Source: Undibacterium umbellatum | Lineage (GTDB): Bacteria > Pseudomonadota > Gammaproteobacteria > Burkholderiales > Burkholderiaceae_D | Direction: 5' to 3' | Assembly (NCBI RefSeq): GCF_014284125.1 | Contig: NZ_JACOFX010000004.1 | Location: forward strand, 186,001-250,000 | Length of the DNA stretch: 64,000 nt | Part shown: positions 43,420 through 52,227 of the stretch, in pieces | Layout: the number at the start of each line of letters is the position of its first letter | Numbering within the stretch: position 1 is the first letter of the stretch | Translations under genes and position numbers: made by a program | The notes under the pieces: model-generated | What the model was told of the DNA's origin: nothing | The model's input: only the letters and a program-made list of their open reading frames with translations | Database searches by the model: none

Positions 43420-44022
43420 TTACTTCTCGTCCTTGCAGATCAGTGCAATTTGCGAATCCTTGAGTTTAGCAAGACGCATTCTATCTACTACAAGTTTTGA
43501 ACAAACGGGCTCAATTGATTTTCTGGCGTCAGCAGTCGCCGCAACTTCTTTTGGTGCAGGTACAGGGCAACCTGCTCTGATATTTTCGACTACCTGACGC
43601 ACGCCTTTAGTATTTATATCCTTCGCAACCAATTGCTGCAACATGGTTAACACCTCAACACGCAGCCTTTCACTCTGAATCAATTCTTGAAATTCAGCGC
43701 CAGTCAAAGTGACCGATCTGACATTTTTTTCAGTTTGACTGGCAAGGCGCATCGGCCTTGCCTCTTTATCTCCAAACCTGAGAGTGACGGAATCTACTCC
43801 ACCTTTGATTTTTATATAGAGCGTATCTTCCGTTAACTGGGTTTCAAAACCCTCACCCAGCAAGCCTGTGCAACTGACCTTATCTGTCATCATGTCAACG
43901 CTGCGTACCACACGCCAGTCATTTTCCTTGAAAACAACAGGCGCATCAGCGAGTGCTGCATAAACTGTTGGCGCAACCAACGCCGAAATCAATAAGCCAC
44001 TTTTAACAAATCGCTTGATCAC
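43420..44022 (-). CDS. Hypothetical exported protein, 200 aa
   Basis: I chose GTG 44022 (VIKRFVKSGLLISALVAPTV), preceded by AGAGGAG; the longer frame to 44094 lacks a ribosome-binding site. A signal peptide is clear and ends near YAALA. The mature protein is a mixed domain with SVDMMTDKVSCTGLLGEGFE and cysteines at three positions that could form disulfides. The tail ends with a Lys-rich segment. I do not recognise the family. It is periplasmic by prediction. The promoter region upstream borders the degenerate MITE copy at 44119-44302. Confidence 0.65.
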   Translation of the reverse strand: MIKRFVKSGLLISALVAPTVYAALADAPVVFKENDWRVVRSVDMMTDKVSCTGLLGEGFETQLTEDTLYIKIKGGVDSVTLRFGDKEARPMRLASQTEKNVRSVTLTGAEFQELIQSERLRVEVLTMLQQLVAKDINTKGVRQVVENIRAGCPVPAPKEVAATADARKSIEPVCSKLVVDRMRLAKLKDSQIALICKDEK

Positions 44023-44118
44023 TTTTTCTCCTCTTATAAAATGAATCTCAATATCAATGTTTCCACTCCGGCCATATTTTGCATTAAAAACCATGATTCG
44101 TTCTCATTTTTTAGAGGT

Positions 44119-44302
44119 CTGGATACGATTAACGCATCATCACCGTAGACATGCTATGTCTTTGCATCGCGCCTGTTTTGCGGCTTGCAACGGAGTATGA
44201 ACCGCGTTCATCTTGAAATGGATAGGCACTGATCATGCGTTAAGCCTGGAATATTTTCCTTTTTGGATGGCATGCTCGTGCGCGATTACGCTGCACTAAT
44301 CA
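44119..44302. repeat. MITE-like element, degenerate third copy
   Basis: It retains the ends of the element (GGATACGATTAACGC at the left, GCGATTACGCTGCACTAATC at the right) and the TTTTCCTTTTT segment, but the interior has many substitutions relative to the copies at 44582-44788 and 48897-49102. The order of matching segments is conserved. Confidence 0.55.
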
Positions 44303-44346
44303 AAACTGTGTTCCGCAACGCCTGTCAGTTCATAACATCTGCACTC

Positions 44347-44608
44347 TCAGCCAAATGTGAAGGCAAACGCGCCTGCACCTGCATCAAGAAAACGGATTTC
44401 AAACGTCAATTCCCTGACCTTGCCCAGACTGGCGCACCAGTTGGTAAAGGCGTGCATCGCTGATGATGCCATTGCCTGCTGCATCGGTATCTGAACCGTG
44501 GTCTGCACCGGGTACATGGCCATCTATCCTGACCTGAAAACGCACAGGCATGCCATCGTCGCGTGGGCCCAGCACCAGATGCAGGGCCGTAGATACGATT
44601 AGCGCAAG
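44347..44608 (-). pseudogene. C-terminal fragment of a DipZ/TlpA-type thioredoxin family protein
   Basis: On the minus strand, LHLVLGPRDDGMPVRFQVRI, DGHVPGADHGSDTDAAGNG and SDARLYQLVRQ match the C-terminal carbohydrate-binding-like domain of DipZ-type cytochrome c biogenesis/thioredoxin proteins (family recalled from memory). After GQGIDV a single-base shift is needed to continue with FEIRFLDAGAGAFAFTFG and the TGA at 44347. The upstream end is cut at the border of a MITE-like element. It is therefore a decayed remnant with both truncation and a frameshift. The start shown is where homology is lost. Confidence 0.65.
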
Positions 44609-44788
44609 CGTAATCGTGCGCATGCTACCTGTTCCAACTCTCTTCTGCACCATGGCTACATTACGGTTTTCATTCGAAAATAAACCATGTTCATGTTGAG
44701 ATAGACTGGCGAGTATCTTGCGATATGCTTGAGGTCTTTTCCTTTTTTTGGGGCACTGTTGTGTACGATTACGCTACTCTAATCGTAT
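44582..44788. mobile_element. MITE-like element, copy 1 (207 bp)
   Basis: Begins CAGGGCCGTAGATACGATTA and ends ACGATTACGCTACTCTAATC plus GTA. The two ends each form a TACGATTA...TAATCGTA hairpin. It shares over 90% identity by eye with the copy at 48897-49102. It interrupts the DipZ-like remnant and does not encode a protein. Confidence 0.75.
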
Positions 44789-44807
44789 CTCCGGGGACTA
44801 TCTCTGC

Positions 44808-45239
44808 TCAACCCCATTCCCTTATAGGACGCGGGTTTTCAGATGCATTTATTATTCCATGCAGCTTTAATAACTCGAAATAGAAATTTGGCAAATTCTG
44901 CAAAAAGAACCAATTTGCCATGCCAAATTCATTGAGCTCCACTACTACCCTTCCGTCGAACAAATTGATAAACAATACCTCACTCTCTGTGAAAACAAGG
45001 TTTTCCCGCACCTCAGGGTAAGTGGTAGAAATTGGGTAGGCTAAAAATGAAAAGTCATCACTCGTGCCAGCCAAAGCTTGACTGGGAATCAGAACCTCTG
45101 GCAATTGATGACTGACATTTTCTCTATCAATAGTCGCTAATCGCGAAGTTAGGGCATCTACCAAACCCGGCAAAGCGTCTTGCAACAATACTCCAGTGAC
45201 AGGTGACGATCTGAACCCGACTTTAAACGTATTGTTCAT
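44808..45239 (-). CDS. Hypothetical protein, 143 aa
   Basis: I do not recognise this small protein. It starts at ATG 45239 (MNNTFKVGFR) with ribosome-binding site AAGGCATTTGG just upstream. It contains LLQDALPGLVDALTSRLATI, LIPSQALAGTSDDFSFLAYP and a hydrophobic C-terminal third (FGMANWFFLQNLPNFYFELL). There is no signal peptide and no catalytic motif. It is more A+T-rich than its neighbours. It lies between a MITE-like element and the DUF1254 gene, in a region with decayed genes, so it may be accessory. Codon use is otherwise normal. Confidence 0.6.
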   Translation of the reverse strand: MNNTFKVGFRSSPVTGVLLQDALPGLVDALTSRLATIDRENVSHQLPEVLIPSQALAGTSDDFSFLAYPISTTYPEVRENLVFTESEVLFINLFDGRVVVELNEFGMANWFFLQNLPNFYFELLKLHGIINASENPRPIREWG

Positions 45240-45403
45240 CCAAATGCCTTCCTATTCGCCAGAACGATACCAGTCAGTGTTTTCATGCGAATGAGCTCTA
45301 AAATCAATACCATAGCACGGGATTGGTGGTGGATGCGTAGCAATCACGAAGGCAGGCACAACATCAAGACATCGCGACATCTCCAAGCCAAGGAAATGTA
45401 TGC

Positions 45404-45565
45404 ATGAAAGACATCGCCCCGGATTTCGCTTCTGCGCTCATCACCGGGGCCTTTATAGCGGCAGTGTCGCTCTTCTACTTGGTGCAATCAACTTTCAACA
45501 ATAATCGCTGGTGGGCTATAGGTTTGCGTGAAGCTGACAGTGGGGCCGGGAACGTAGACTCTTAA
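45404..45565 (+). CDS. Possible small membrane protein, 53 aa
   Basis: An ATG with AAGGA 10 bases upstream opens a frame with a hydrophobic segment (SALITGAFIAAVSLFYLVQS) and then a polar tail. The last 78 bases overlap the 3' end of the minus-strand DUF1254 gene in antisense, so either reading could be incidental. The composition of the first half is that of a single-pass membrane peptide. Confidence 0.3.
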   Translation: MKDIAPDFASALITGAFIAAVSLFYLVQSTFNNNRWWAIGLREADSGAGNVDS

Positions 45566-46939
45566 AATCAAAAAGAAACTTTCGTCGCTGGGGGACTGTA
45601 ACCAGTAACTTCCGGCAGGTAAGGTGTCGGGCTTGTCGCTTTGGATCACGATGGTGATGCCGCCCTCGGCATCGGTGGTTGAAAATTCCGGGTAGTAGCC
45701 ATTGATGGAATAATTGCTGGAACCGGGGCAGAGATTGTAAGTCGAGTTATACAAGGTGACCGACCAGAAGCCATGCATGTCAGCGTTGAAGGGCGGGAAA
45801 TTGCCAGCCGAAAACGTCATGCGATAGCAATTGGAACCATTCAATTCATTGCCCTTGCTGTCGATGCTGGTGTTGATATACACCGCTTCGTCCGGGTCAT
45901 TGGCGCAGATGCCCGACAGGGATTGCACCGCTGCGCGGGTGATAAAGTCGCTGTGCTGCCCGGCGCGGCCCACGTCTTGTGGTGGATACGTCCAGTTATT
46001 CACCGTTTTCCCGCGAGATTTGCTGAATTTTTTCAGCAAGTCCAGCCCATCTTTCGCCGCCCGCTGAAGACCGATGCGGGCAGCTTCGGATTGCTGCTCT
46101 ACATGCTGGTTCGGGCCGATGTTGATCGTGGCAAAGAGGTTTAGCAATTGCTGCTGATTGATCCCCGGTGGCAAACCGGGCGGGTTTTGTGTCATGGATT
46201 CGTTCATGGTGTGCCATGCTCCTGCGGTATGGTTGTAGTCCACACCCCAGGGTATCATCACCGGTTTTTTATACGGCGTAGGCGCATTGGGCCAGTCGGC
46301 CAGCGGCGTTAAGAGGTATTGCTGCTGGACCTCATTGGCGGCTTGAACTTCGGCCGTGCTGCTGTTGTTGACTCCGGTGCGTCCCAGCAGGAATACGGTA
46401 TCAGTGCGCGAGCGCGGCAAGATATCCGCCACGCCATCTGGCACCGTGCCGTTCCAGTGGTGTGGTGCGATCAGGTAGTTGCCTGCTTCTGTACCTGTGG
46501 CATACGTTCCCACATAGGCAAAGTTGTCGGCATCCATGCACACCATTTCGATCACGAAATACCGGTCGGTGACTGCTGGAACCGAGATAACTATGGGGTC
46601 TTCGGCGATGTCGAGCCAGGCAGTGGAGTACAGCGTATCGGTATTGGGCGCACCACCCGTTTGTGCTGCCGGAGTAGCCAGTACGGCTGCGTGATGAAAG
46701 GTATTGATAGGCGCATACAGGTCAGGCAGCCCATGCTTTTCTGAAAAATGCTTGCCTGCTTCGCTGGCCCACAACCAGCGCAATTGCGCATTGTAAATCC
46801 AGGGGAAACCATAGATGTAGGCTTGAATGCCCAGCGAATACGCATACTCTTCTTCGGCATTGTCTGCGTCAGGCAGACTGAGTTGCGGCAATAGCAGGCT
46901 GAACTGGCTGGCGTCCGGTGTTGATGCTGCATTGCTCAT
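45488..46939 (-). CDS. DUF1254/DUF1214 domain protein, 483 aa
   Basis: The N-terminal DUF1254 domain shows the landmark AYSLGIQAYIYGFPWIYNAQ and TGGAPNTDTLYSTAWLDIAE, then DRYFVIEMVCMDADNFAYVG. The C-terminal DUF1214 part has NFPPFNADMHGFWSVTLYNS and DKPDTLPAGSYWLQSPSDES. Such proteins are usually periplasmic or membrane-associated and lack a defined reaction. I chose ATG 46939 (MSNAAS...) with ribosome-binding site CAGGAGTCATC; no signal peptide is visible in this form. The gene stands alone; a short hairpin after the upstream gene separates it from the secreted protein at 47116. Confidence 0.9.
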   Translation of the reverse strand: MSNAASTPDASQFSLLLPQLSLPDADNAEEEYAYSLGIQAYIYGFPWIYNAQLRWLWASEAGKHFSEKHGLPDLYAPINTFHHAAVLATPAAQTGGAPNTDTLYSTAWLDIAEDPIVISVPAVTDRYFVIEMVCMDADNFAYVGTYATGTEAGNYLIAPHHWNGTVPDGVADILPRSRTDTVFLLGRTGVNNSSTAEVQAANEVQQQYLLTPLADWPNAPTPYKKPVMIPWGVDYNHTAGAWHTMNESMTQNPPGLPPGINQQQLLNLFATINIGPNQHVEQQSEAARIGLQRAAKDGLDLLKKFSKSRGKTVNNWTYPPQDVGRAGQHSDFITRAAVQSLSGICANDPDEAVYINTSIDSKGNELNGSNCYRMTFSAGNFPPFNADMHGFWSVTLYNSTYNLCPGSSNYSINGYYPEFSTTDAEGGITIVIQSDKPDTLPAGSYWLQSPSDESFFLILRVYVPGPTVSFTQTYSPPAIIVES

Positions 46940-47115
46940 GATGACTCCTGTCAGGGGTGGAATGCTGGGGACTGAAGCGAAACACGTTCTTTGTCTTGGA
47001 GGCGTAGTCAGTGTTTTCAAACTAGCTCGTGTTTGCCAAGCTTGAAACCCTCTCTGGCAAGAGAGGGTTCCCTACAGCGATAGCCTTGTTGGTGCAATTT
47101 TTTGCAAGCCCTATC

Positions 47116-48660
47116 CTATTTAAAACAGGCGCTGGTATCTTGCGGGTTTTTCGCATTGCCAGGCATCAGCTCGAATGGCGTAAAGCGGCCAGGTGCCGTG
47201 TATTGCTTTTGCACGTAGTCAGAGTACGACGCCAGGGCGGCGTTCATCGCATGCAGCCGGTTCAAAGTGGAAAGCTGCTGCAGTGGTAATGTCACCAGGC
47301 TGGACTGGTAGACTTCGCCGCGTGTCCATTTCTTACCCTGTGTGATGGTACCGACCAGCCTGGCCTGCAGATCAGCGGCACTTTGCCCCAGTGCGTTTTT
47401 ACCGCCAACAACATCAGGCGGCAGCAGTTCAGGGTTGACGATCCATCCCTTGGCCTTGGCCACCGTATTACCAAAAATAATCAGCTCGTTCAAGGTCATA
47501 TTGAGTGCTGTGTAATTGCGCAGGGGCAAGGGAGAATCGCCAGTCGCGGTTTCTTCTGTATGCCCGGCGATGTGCGGCGCCGTGGCACAGGTCGCACCAA
47601 AGATGAGTTGCAACTTATTGCCGTCGAGTTTCATATAGCTGCCGACATCGGTGCCGCCAGGAGGAGAAGGCGCATCGTCACCGCAGTAAGTCGAATGCGA
47701 AGCCGTGTCCTGCATGCTATGTATGTACAAACCGATGCGGGCAAGCTGCACCGGAACCGGCGGCAAGGCTGGGTCTTTCCACAAGACACCGGTGGTGCGT
47801 GACTTGTCCTTCAACCAGGAGCCAAGTTCGCGGTAGCTGACGTCGCCACTGCTGTTGTCGAGAATTTTATCTCCCGAATTGAAGCTGACCTGAACACCCT
47901 TCTGGGAGCGCGTAATCACTGGCACATTTCCCTGCACAGTGACGCCGGTCCTGCACGCCGGGCCACTGAAATTGGAAGCGCCATTGGGCACTGTCAAACC
48001 TGCCGCGCACAGCAAGCCAGGTTCTTCATCTGGCTGCATGGCCCATTGCCGCATATTGGAGAGCGAACCCTCATAAACATCGTCAATCACGAGCGGATAG
48101 CCGGGTACAGGGAAGTGAAACGGGTACACGGCCTGGATACCACTGGCACCATGCACGTCCGTGCCTGCACCGTTAGGAGAAAACGGCAGCACGTAGTGAT
48201 ACAGCGGGCCATCGGTTGTTGCATTGGTGCGCTGAAAACCATTAAATTTGGCCGTGATATAAGACTGGCCAGAGTTGCTAGCAGACGCTTGCACGCCGCA
48301 CTGATCAATGGGTGCATATTGCGTGTAGTCTGCCACTTCATTGTAAGCAACAATCCAATACGCCACATCGGCCCTATAGCCCAGTGCCTGCGCCAAAAAG
48401 TAAGTGGCATCTGAATGGATCATGCTTCTGGCGGGAACAGGCGCGGCAATTTGCTTCACCGCCTGCGCAAGCTGCGCCGGACAAGCTTTACCTGCAGACG
48501 GCGTCTTCGCACACGCCGCACGCGGCTCCACGCAGGCCACGATCTTGCGGTCTTTCTTGGAGACACAGATATCTTCAAAATAAGCATGCGCGACTTGCGG
48601 CGCAAAGAATAGAGCCGCCAGCAGGGACGACCCACTACCGATCAAACGCTGAATTTTCAT
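47116..48660 (-). CDS. Exported protein with HSxxD-SH motif, possible phospholipase-C-like, 514 aa
   Basis: Signal peptide KIQRLIGSGSSLLAALFFAP ends at AHAYFEDICV. Several conserved cysteine pairs follow (ICVSKKDRKIVAC, AACAKTPSAGKAC). Near residue 315 the segment GLYIHSMQDTASHSTYC resembles the zinc-binding H-x(3)-D-x(3)-H part of bacterial zinc phospholipase C/P1-nuclease enzymes, where this helix supplies metal ligands. That resemblance is from the motif alone. The rest does not match a family I know. It is probably periplasmic or secreted. Disulfides are likely. It precedes the DUF1254 gene by about 180 bases in the same direction. Confidence 0.7.
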   Translation of the reverse strand: MKIQRLIGSGSSLLAALFFAPQVAHAYFEDICVSKKDRKIVACVEPRAACAKTPSAGKACPAQLAQAVKQIAAPVPARSMIHSDATYFLAQALGYRADVAYWIVAYNEVADYTQYAPIDQCGVQASASNSGQSYITAKFNGFQRTNATTDGPLYHYVLPFSPNGAGTDVHGASGIQAVYPFHFPVPGYPLVIDDVYEGSLSNMRQWAMQPDEEPGLLCAAGLTVPNGASNFSGPACRTGVTVQGNVPVITRSQKGVQVSFNSGDKILDNSSGDVSYRELGSWLKDKSRTTGVLWKDPALPPVPVQLARIGLYIHSMQDTASHSTYCGDDAPSPPGGTDVGSYMKLDGNKLQLIFGATCATAPHIAGHTEETATGDSPLPLRNYTALNMTLNELIIFGNTVAKAKGWIVNPELLPPDVVGGKNALGQSAADLQARLVGTITQGKKWTRGEVYQSSLVTLPLQQLSTLNRLHAMNAALASYSDYVQKQYTAPGRFTPFELMPGNAKNPQDTSACFK

Positions 48661-48896
48661 GTGATGTAATCCCAGGATAGTATTCGCACAAGCTGCTAAA
48701 AACGTCAGGCTGACGAAGATTGTTAAAATGAAGGCTGTCGATCAAAAACAGGATGAAAGCGACGAACGCTACAAGGATGCCTGGAAAATCGCTGACAAAA
48801 TTGAGATTAACATAAAAACATCTTTAATTAATGTAATTACCACATCAATTAGTCAAAATACAACAACTGTGACTGTGTTTTTTCTATCGCTTTTTT

Positions 48897-49102
48897 CAGG
48901 GCCGTAGATACGATTAGCGCAAGCGTAATCGTACGCATGCTACCTGTTCCAACTCTCTTCTGCACCATGGCTACATTACGGTTTTCAGTCGAAAATAAAC
49001 CATGTTCATACTGAGATAGCGTAGCGAGTATCTTGCGATATGCTTGAGGTCTTTACCTTTTTTGGCGACACGGTTGTGTACGATTACGCTGGGCTAATCG
49101 TA
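48897..49102. mobile_element. MITE-like element, copy 2 (206 bp)
   Basis: Begins CAGGGCCGTAGATACGATTA and ends GATTACGCTGGGCTAATCG plus TA. The whole element matches 44582-44788 at over 90% by eye, with both copies in the same orientation. The flanking sequences are unrelated, which supports transposition rather than segmental duplication. Confidence 0.75.
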
Positions 49103-49166
49103 GCCACTTGGTCTTGCCAGATTTTCTGCCATCAACGTCACCCAGGTTTTGAGAAAAAGCAGCCCT

Positions 49167-49915
49167 TCATAAATATTTTTGCAGATCAGCGATATTCAAT
49201 CTGGTCGCCATTTTTTGCCGGTCTGCCTTCAATTCTGCCAGAGCTGTTTTCAATTCGCTTTCCGTCGGTCTCAAGGGTTTCAGACTGGGGCCGAGGACAG
49301 GGATGATGCGGCGTTTGACATAGCGGTTGCCTGCTGTGAGCACTTGCCAGCCTATTCCCAGCAAGGCGGTGATGGCGCAGGCAAGAAAGATCAGGCCTTC
49401 GTCAAAGGGCAGGATTTTCATTAGCAGTACGGGGACGATGCTGATGAAAAAAATCGAACCCACCAGCGCCAGACTGATACCCAGGTCTATGTGAGTCTGC
49501 GCCATGCGCCGTTCTACCAGGGGCGACAAGAGATGAAAGGGTATCCTGATCATGGAAGCGCGTTCTTGTGGCGTCAGCAGGGCTGGCGTTTTTATGATTT
49601 TTTCTGCGAGTTCCAGCCTGTCTTTATACACTTCCGACAGGTTTGGGAAAGTCGTCTTTATCAGCTCAGCAAGCGATTGCCACTTCTGGGACAGTGTGTG
49701 ATACCAGGCAGGATCGGCATTGAACAGCGTATTGCATTGCAGGCATTCACGCTCATGGCTAAGCAACTCCCCGTCACCGGAGGTAATGTAATATACATGG
49801 CCAGCCAGGCCGACGCGGACCAGCCTGAATGCCTGCGGCGCACGGCAGATAGGGCAAAAATCGGCTGCATAGCCAATATTTTTGCGTACATGTTTTTTCC
49901 CCAGACGATGAACAC
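49167..49915 (-). pseudogene. Zinc-ribbon membrane protein gene with a frameshift in a poly-A run
   Basis: Read from GTG 49915 (MFIVWGK, ribosome-binding site AAGGGGGAAAA), the frame must shift at a run of six A's (T's at 49893-49898 on the plus strand) to reach HVRKNIGYAADFCPICRAPQ and on through LLSHERECLQCNTLF. The two CxxC pairs form a zinc ribbon. The rest contains two membrane segments (LGISLALVGSIFFISIVPVL and GLIFLACAITALLGIGWQVL). One extra A restores a single continuous roughly 250-codon gene. This is a sequencing error, a recent inactivation or slippage-controlled expression. The part from 49766 to 49167 is intact as a 199-residue frame. Confidence 0.7.
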
Positions 49916-50057
49916 GGATTTTCCCCCTTCAGTTTTTTTATCTTGTTTGATATCAGCATCATGCCTGCATAATCAGTGTTGGCATTATATCCATGAACTA
50001 TTGTCCAGCAGTTGGAAATCATTGCAAAAACACAAAATAACAGAGTCTTACCTTCGC

Positions 50058-50710
50058 CTATTTCAGTCGTGTGACACTATCTTCATGTAAGACCAGCACC
50101 TTCCGTAGTTCTACTCCCCCGCATCCAGATACCCAAACACCGCCCTCCTCACCCGCTTGCGCAAATTGGCGGCACTCGTATTTGCGCGCGCCCGCTGCAT
50201 CAACCTTACCCTTGATGATGCCCATTAAATCAACCATGACTTCTGTATCGCTGGCACCTTCTGGCATATCGGCCTGAGAGAGTATGTCGCGTATGGTTTT
50301 GCGCAGGCGGGTGGACTGGCGTTTGAGGTCTGCTGCTAGGGGCAGGCGTAGCTCTTCGGCGTCGAGTATTTTTGCCAGCGCTGGTCTTTTTAGCTGGTGG
50401 GTGACGGCAACAGCTATCAAGTCTTAGAGTGCCTTGCGGCCGCCCTGCTCCAGGTCTATTTTCTCGGCATCTTCGACGAGTGCCGTGGTTTGCTCCAATA
50501 TCAGCGCCCTGCTGATGGCGTCTTTTGAGGGGAAGTATTGGTAGAGCGAGCCTATGCTGACGCCAGCCTTTCTTGCTACTGCGTTGGTGGAGCAGGCACT
50601 CAGGCCTTCAGATTCGAGAATGTGAGCAGCAGCTTGCAAGATGGCATCTACGGTGGCGACAGAACGAGCTTGCGTGGGGCTTTCACGAGGGCCGACCTTG
50701 CAGCCGCCAT
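50058..50710 (-). pseudogene. TetR-family regulator broken by an in-frame stop and an N-terminal frameshift
   Basis: On the minus strand, VDAILQAAAHILESEGLSAC and AVARKAGVSIGSLYQYFPSK form a textbook TetR helix-turn-helix. After GGRKAL a TAA stop (50424-50426) interrupts the frame; the same frame then continues with DLIAVAVTHQLKRPALAKIL and a normal effector domain to 50058. Upstream, the reading frame lacks a start: ATG 50710 is in the wrong frame, and one base must be removed to link it to KVGPRESPTQARSVATV. Two independent lesions indicate real decay rather than error. The former target is unknown. Confidence 0.75.
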
Positions 50711-50986
50711 GGTGACCGCTGCTACATCAGCGCCTGAGGACCGTGTGTGGGATGTATTTGGAAATGATGCGGAGCCTGTGCCTGGGTGATTGGCAAAATG
50801 AAGAATACGCTTATTGAGGCCCAACCTGAGCAAACTTTGCCGAATCGCTTGATAACATTATCATTTTTGTGTTTATATCAACCCATCAATTCAATATTGG
50901 CATTTTTTGATTTGATTTTTTTCATTTTCGCTAAAGGCAGCTTGAAACCCGGCTTGCCTGAGACGATGTAACGATAATGGTATTCA

Positions 50987-52006
50987 ATGAATTCTGTGTA
51001 TAAAAACCTGTCTTCCTGCGGCAGGCATTTGCTGGCATCTGCCGCACTGGCCTTTGTCATGCTGCCTGTTAGCGCGCAGGCGCAAGCCACATCTGAAGTA
51101 AAGGCCGATTCAAAAAGTGCTGCGACTGCCGTGCGCCGCATTGCCATCACCATCGACGACTTGCCATTTGAAACCCGGCGTTTGAAACTCGCCGATGAAC
51201 AACGTGCGACCAAGGCGATACTGGCGACTTTGCAGGCCCACAAGGTCAAGGCTTTGGGCTTTGTCAACGAAGACCGTTTGCTGGTCAAGGGCGAGGTCGA
51301 TGCCCGCATAGGCTTGCTGGAGTCATGGCTGGATGCGGGCATGGAATTGGGCAATCATAATTTTGGTCATCTGGGTTTTCATGGCAGCAGCCTGGCAAAG
51401 TATCAGGAAGCCGTCTTGCGTGGTGACACTTTCACACGCTGGCTGATGCAAGAACGCAAGCAGGTACCGCGCTATTACCGCTACCCACACAACCAGACTG
51501 GCGATAACGCTGAAGTGCAAAAGCAGTTTGAAGACTTCCTGCAACAGCATAACTACAAGATCGCGCCTTTCACGATAGAGCATGATGACTTCACCTATGC
51601 CCGCGTGTACGAGGATGCCGTTCTGAAAAACCGCAAGGAGGATGCCGAGCGCCTGCGCAAAGATTATCTGGCCAATCTTGACCGCGCCGTCAACACCTTC
51701 GAAACAATGAGTGATGAAATGTTTGGACGGCAGGTTTCCCACATCCTCAACATCCATGCTTCGCTATTGAATGCCGACATGCTGGACAAGATGCTGAGCA
51801 AACTGGAACAACGCGGCTATCAGTTCATCACCCTGGAAGAGGCATTGCAAGACCCGGCCTATCAATTACCAGCCGGGCCCAGCCGTCAATATGGCATGTC
51901 TTGGCTGGCACGCTGGGCACGCATGGCAAAAAAACGCCTGTCAGTGTATGGCCAGCCTGATCCTGAAGAATGGATCATGAAGTGGGATAAGGAATTGCAG
52001 CGTTGA
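50987..52006 (+). CDS. Polysaccharide deacetylase (NodB homology), exported, 339 aa
   Basis: A signal peptide (HLLASAALAFVMLPVSAQAQ) precedes a carbohydrate esterase 4 domain. Motif 1 is IAITIDDLPFE (catalytic base and metal Asp), motif 2 is GNHNFGHLGFH (metal His pair, with the usual first residue of the H-S/T-x-x-H pattern altered to HNFGH), and motif 3 is RYYRYPHNQTGD. CE4 enzymes remove N-acetyl groups from peptidoglycan, chitin or exopolysaccharide in the periplasm or outside. The long insert after motif 3 (FTIEHDDFTYARVYEDAVLK) is typical of a proteobacterial subgroup. Monocistronic; a palindromic element follows. Confidence 0.88.
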   Translation: MNSVYKNLSSCGRHLLASAALAFVMLPVSAQAQATSEVKADSKSAATAVRRIAITIDDLPFETRRLKLADEQRATKAILATLQAHKVKALGFVNEDRLLVKGEVDARIGLLESWLDAGMELGNHNFGHLGFHGSSLAKYQEAVLRGDTFTRWLMQERKQVPRYYRYPHNQTGDNAEVQKQFEDFLQQHNYKIAPFTIEHDDFTYARVYEDAVLKNRKEDAERLRKDYLANLDRAVNTFETMSDEMFGRQVSHILNIHASLLNADMLDKMLSKLEQRGYQFITLEEALQDPAYQLPAGPSRQYGMSWLARWARMAKKRLSVYGQPDPEEWIMKWDKELQR

Positions 52007-52053
52007 GGTTTTTTGCCAGGCCGCAGGTTGAGCCGGGCCCAACCTGCTAGCTT

Positions 52054-52208
52054 CAAGACCACTCAACACAGAGGCACAGAGACACAGAGACACAGAGTCA
52101 GCACAGAGAGAGATTTTTGAGTGAGCATAGTATTCGAGTACGTCGCTTCCCCCTTTAAAATCTCAGTGTTCCCTCTGTGTCTCTGTGGTGAGAAGTTTGG
52201 TCTTTTGA
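52054..52208. repeat. CTCTGTG palindromic element, copy C
   Basis: Left end CAAGACCACTCAACACAGAG, then AGACACAGAG-type repeats; right end CTCTGTGTCTCTGTGGTGAG and TTTGGTCTTTTG. It has a roughly 60-base core unrelated to those of copies A and B. It lies between the deacetylase gene and the convergent LysR gene. Ends match copy A in inverted orientation. Confidence 0.8.
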
Positions 52209-52227
52209 AAATACGCAATTAAACACC

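Noticed and set aside
47043..47072. AACCCTCTC...GAGAGGGTT hairpin between the DUF1254 and the exported-protein genes
   Set aside because: A good stem but no T-tract on either strand; not called as a terminator.
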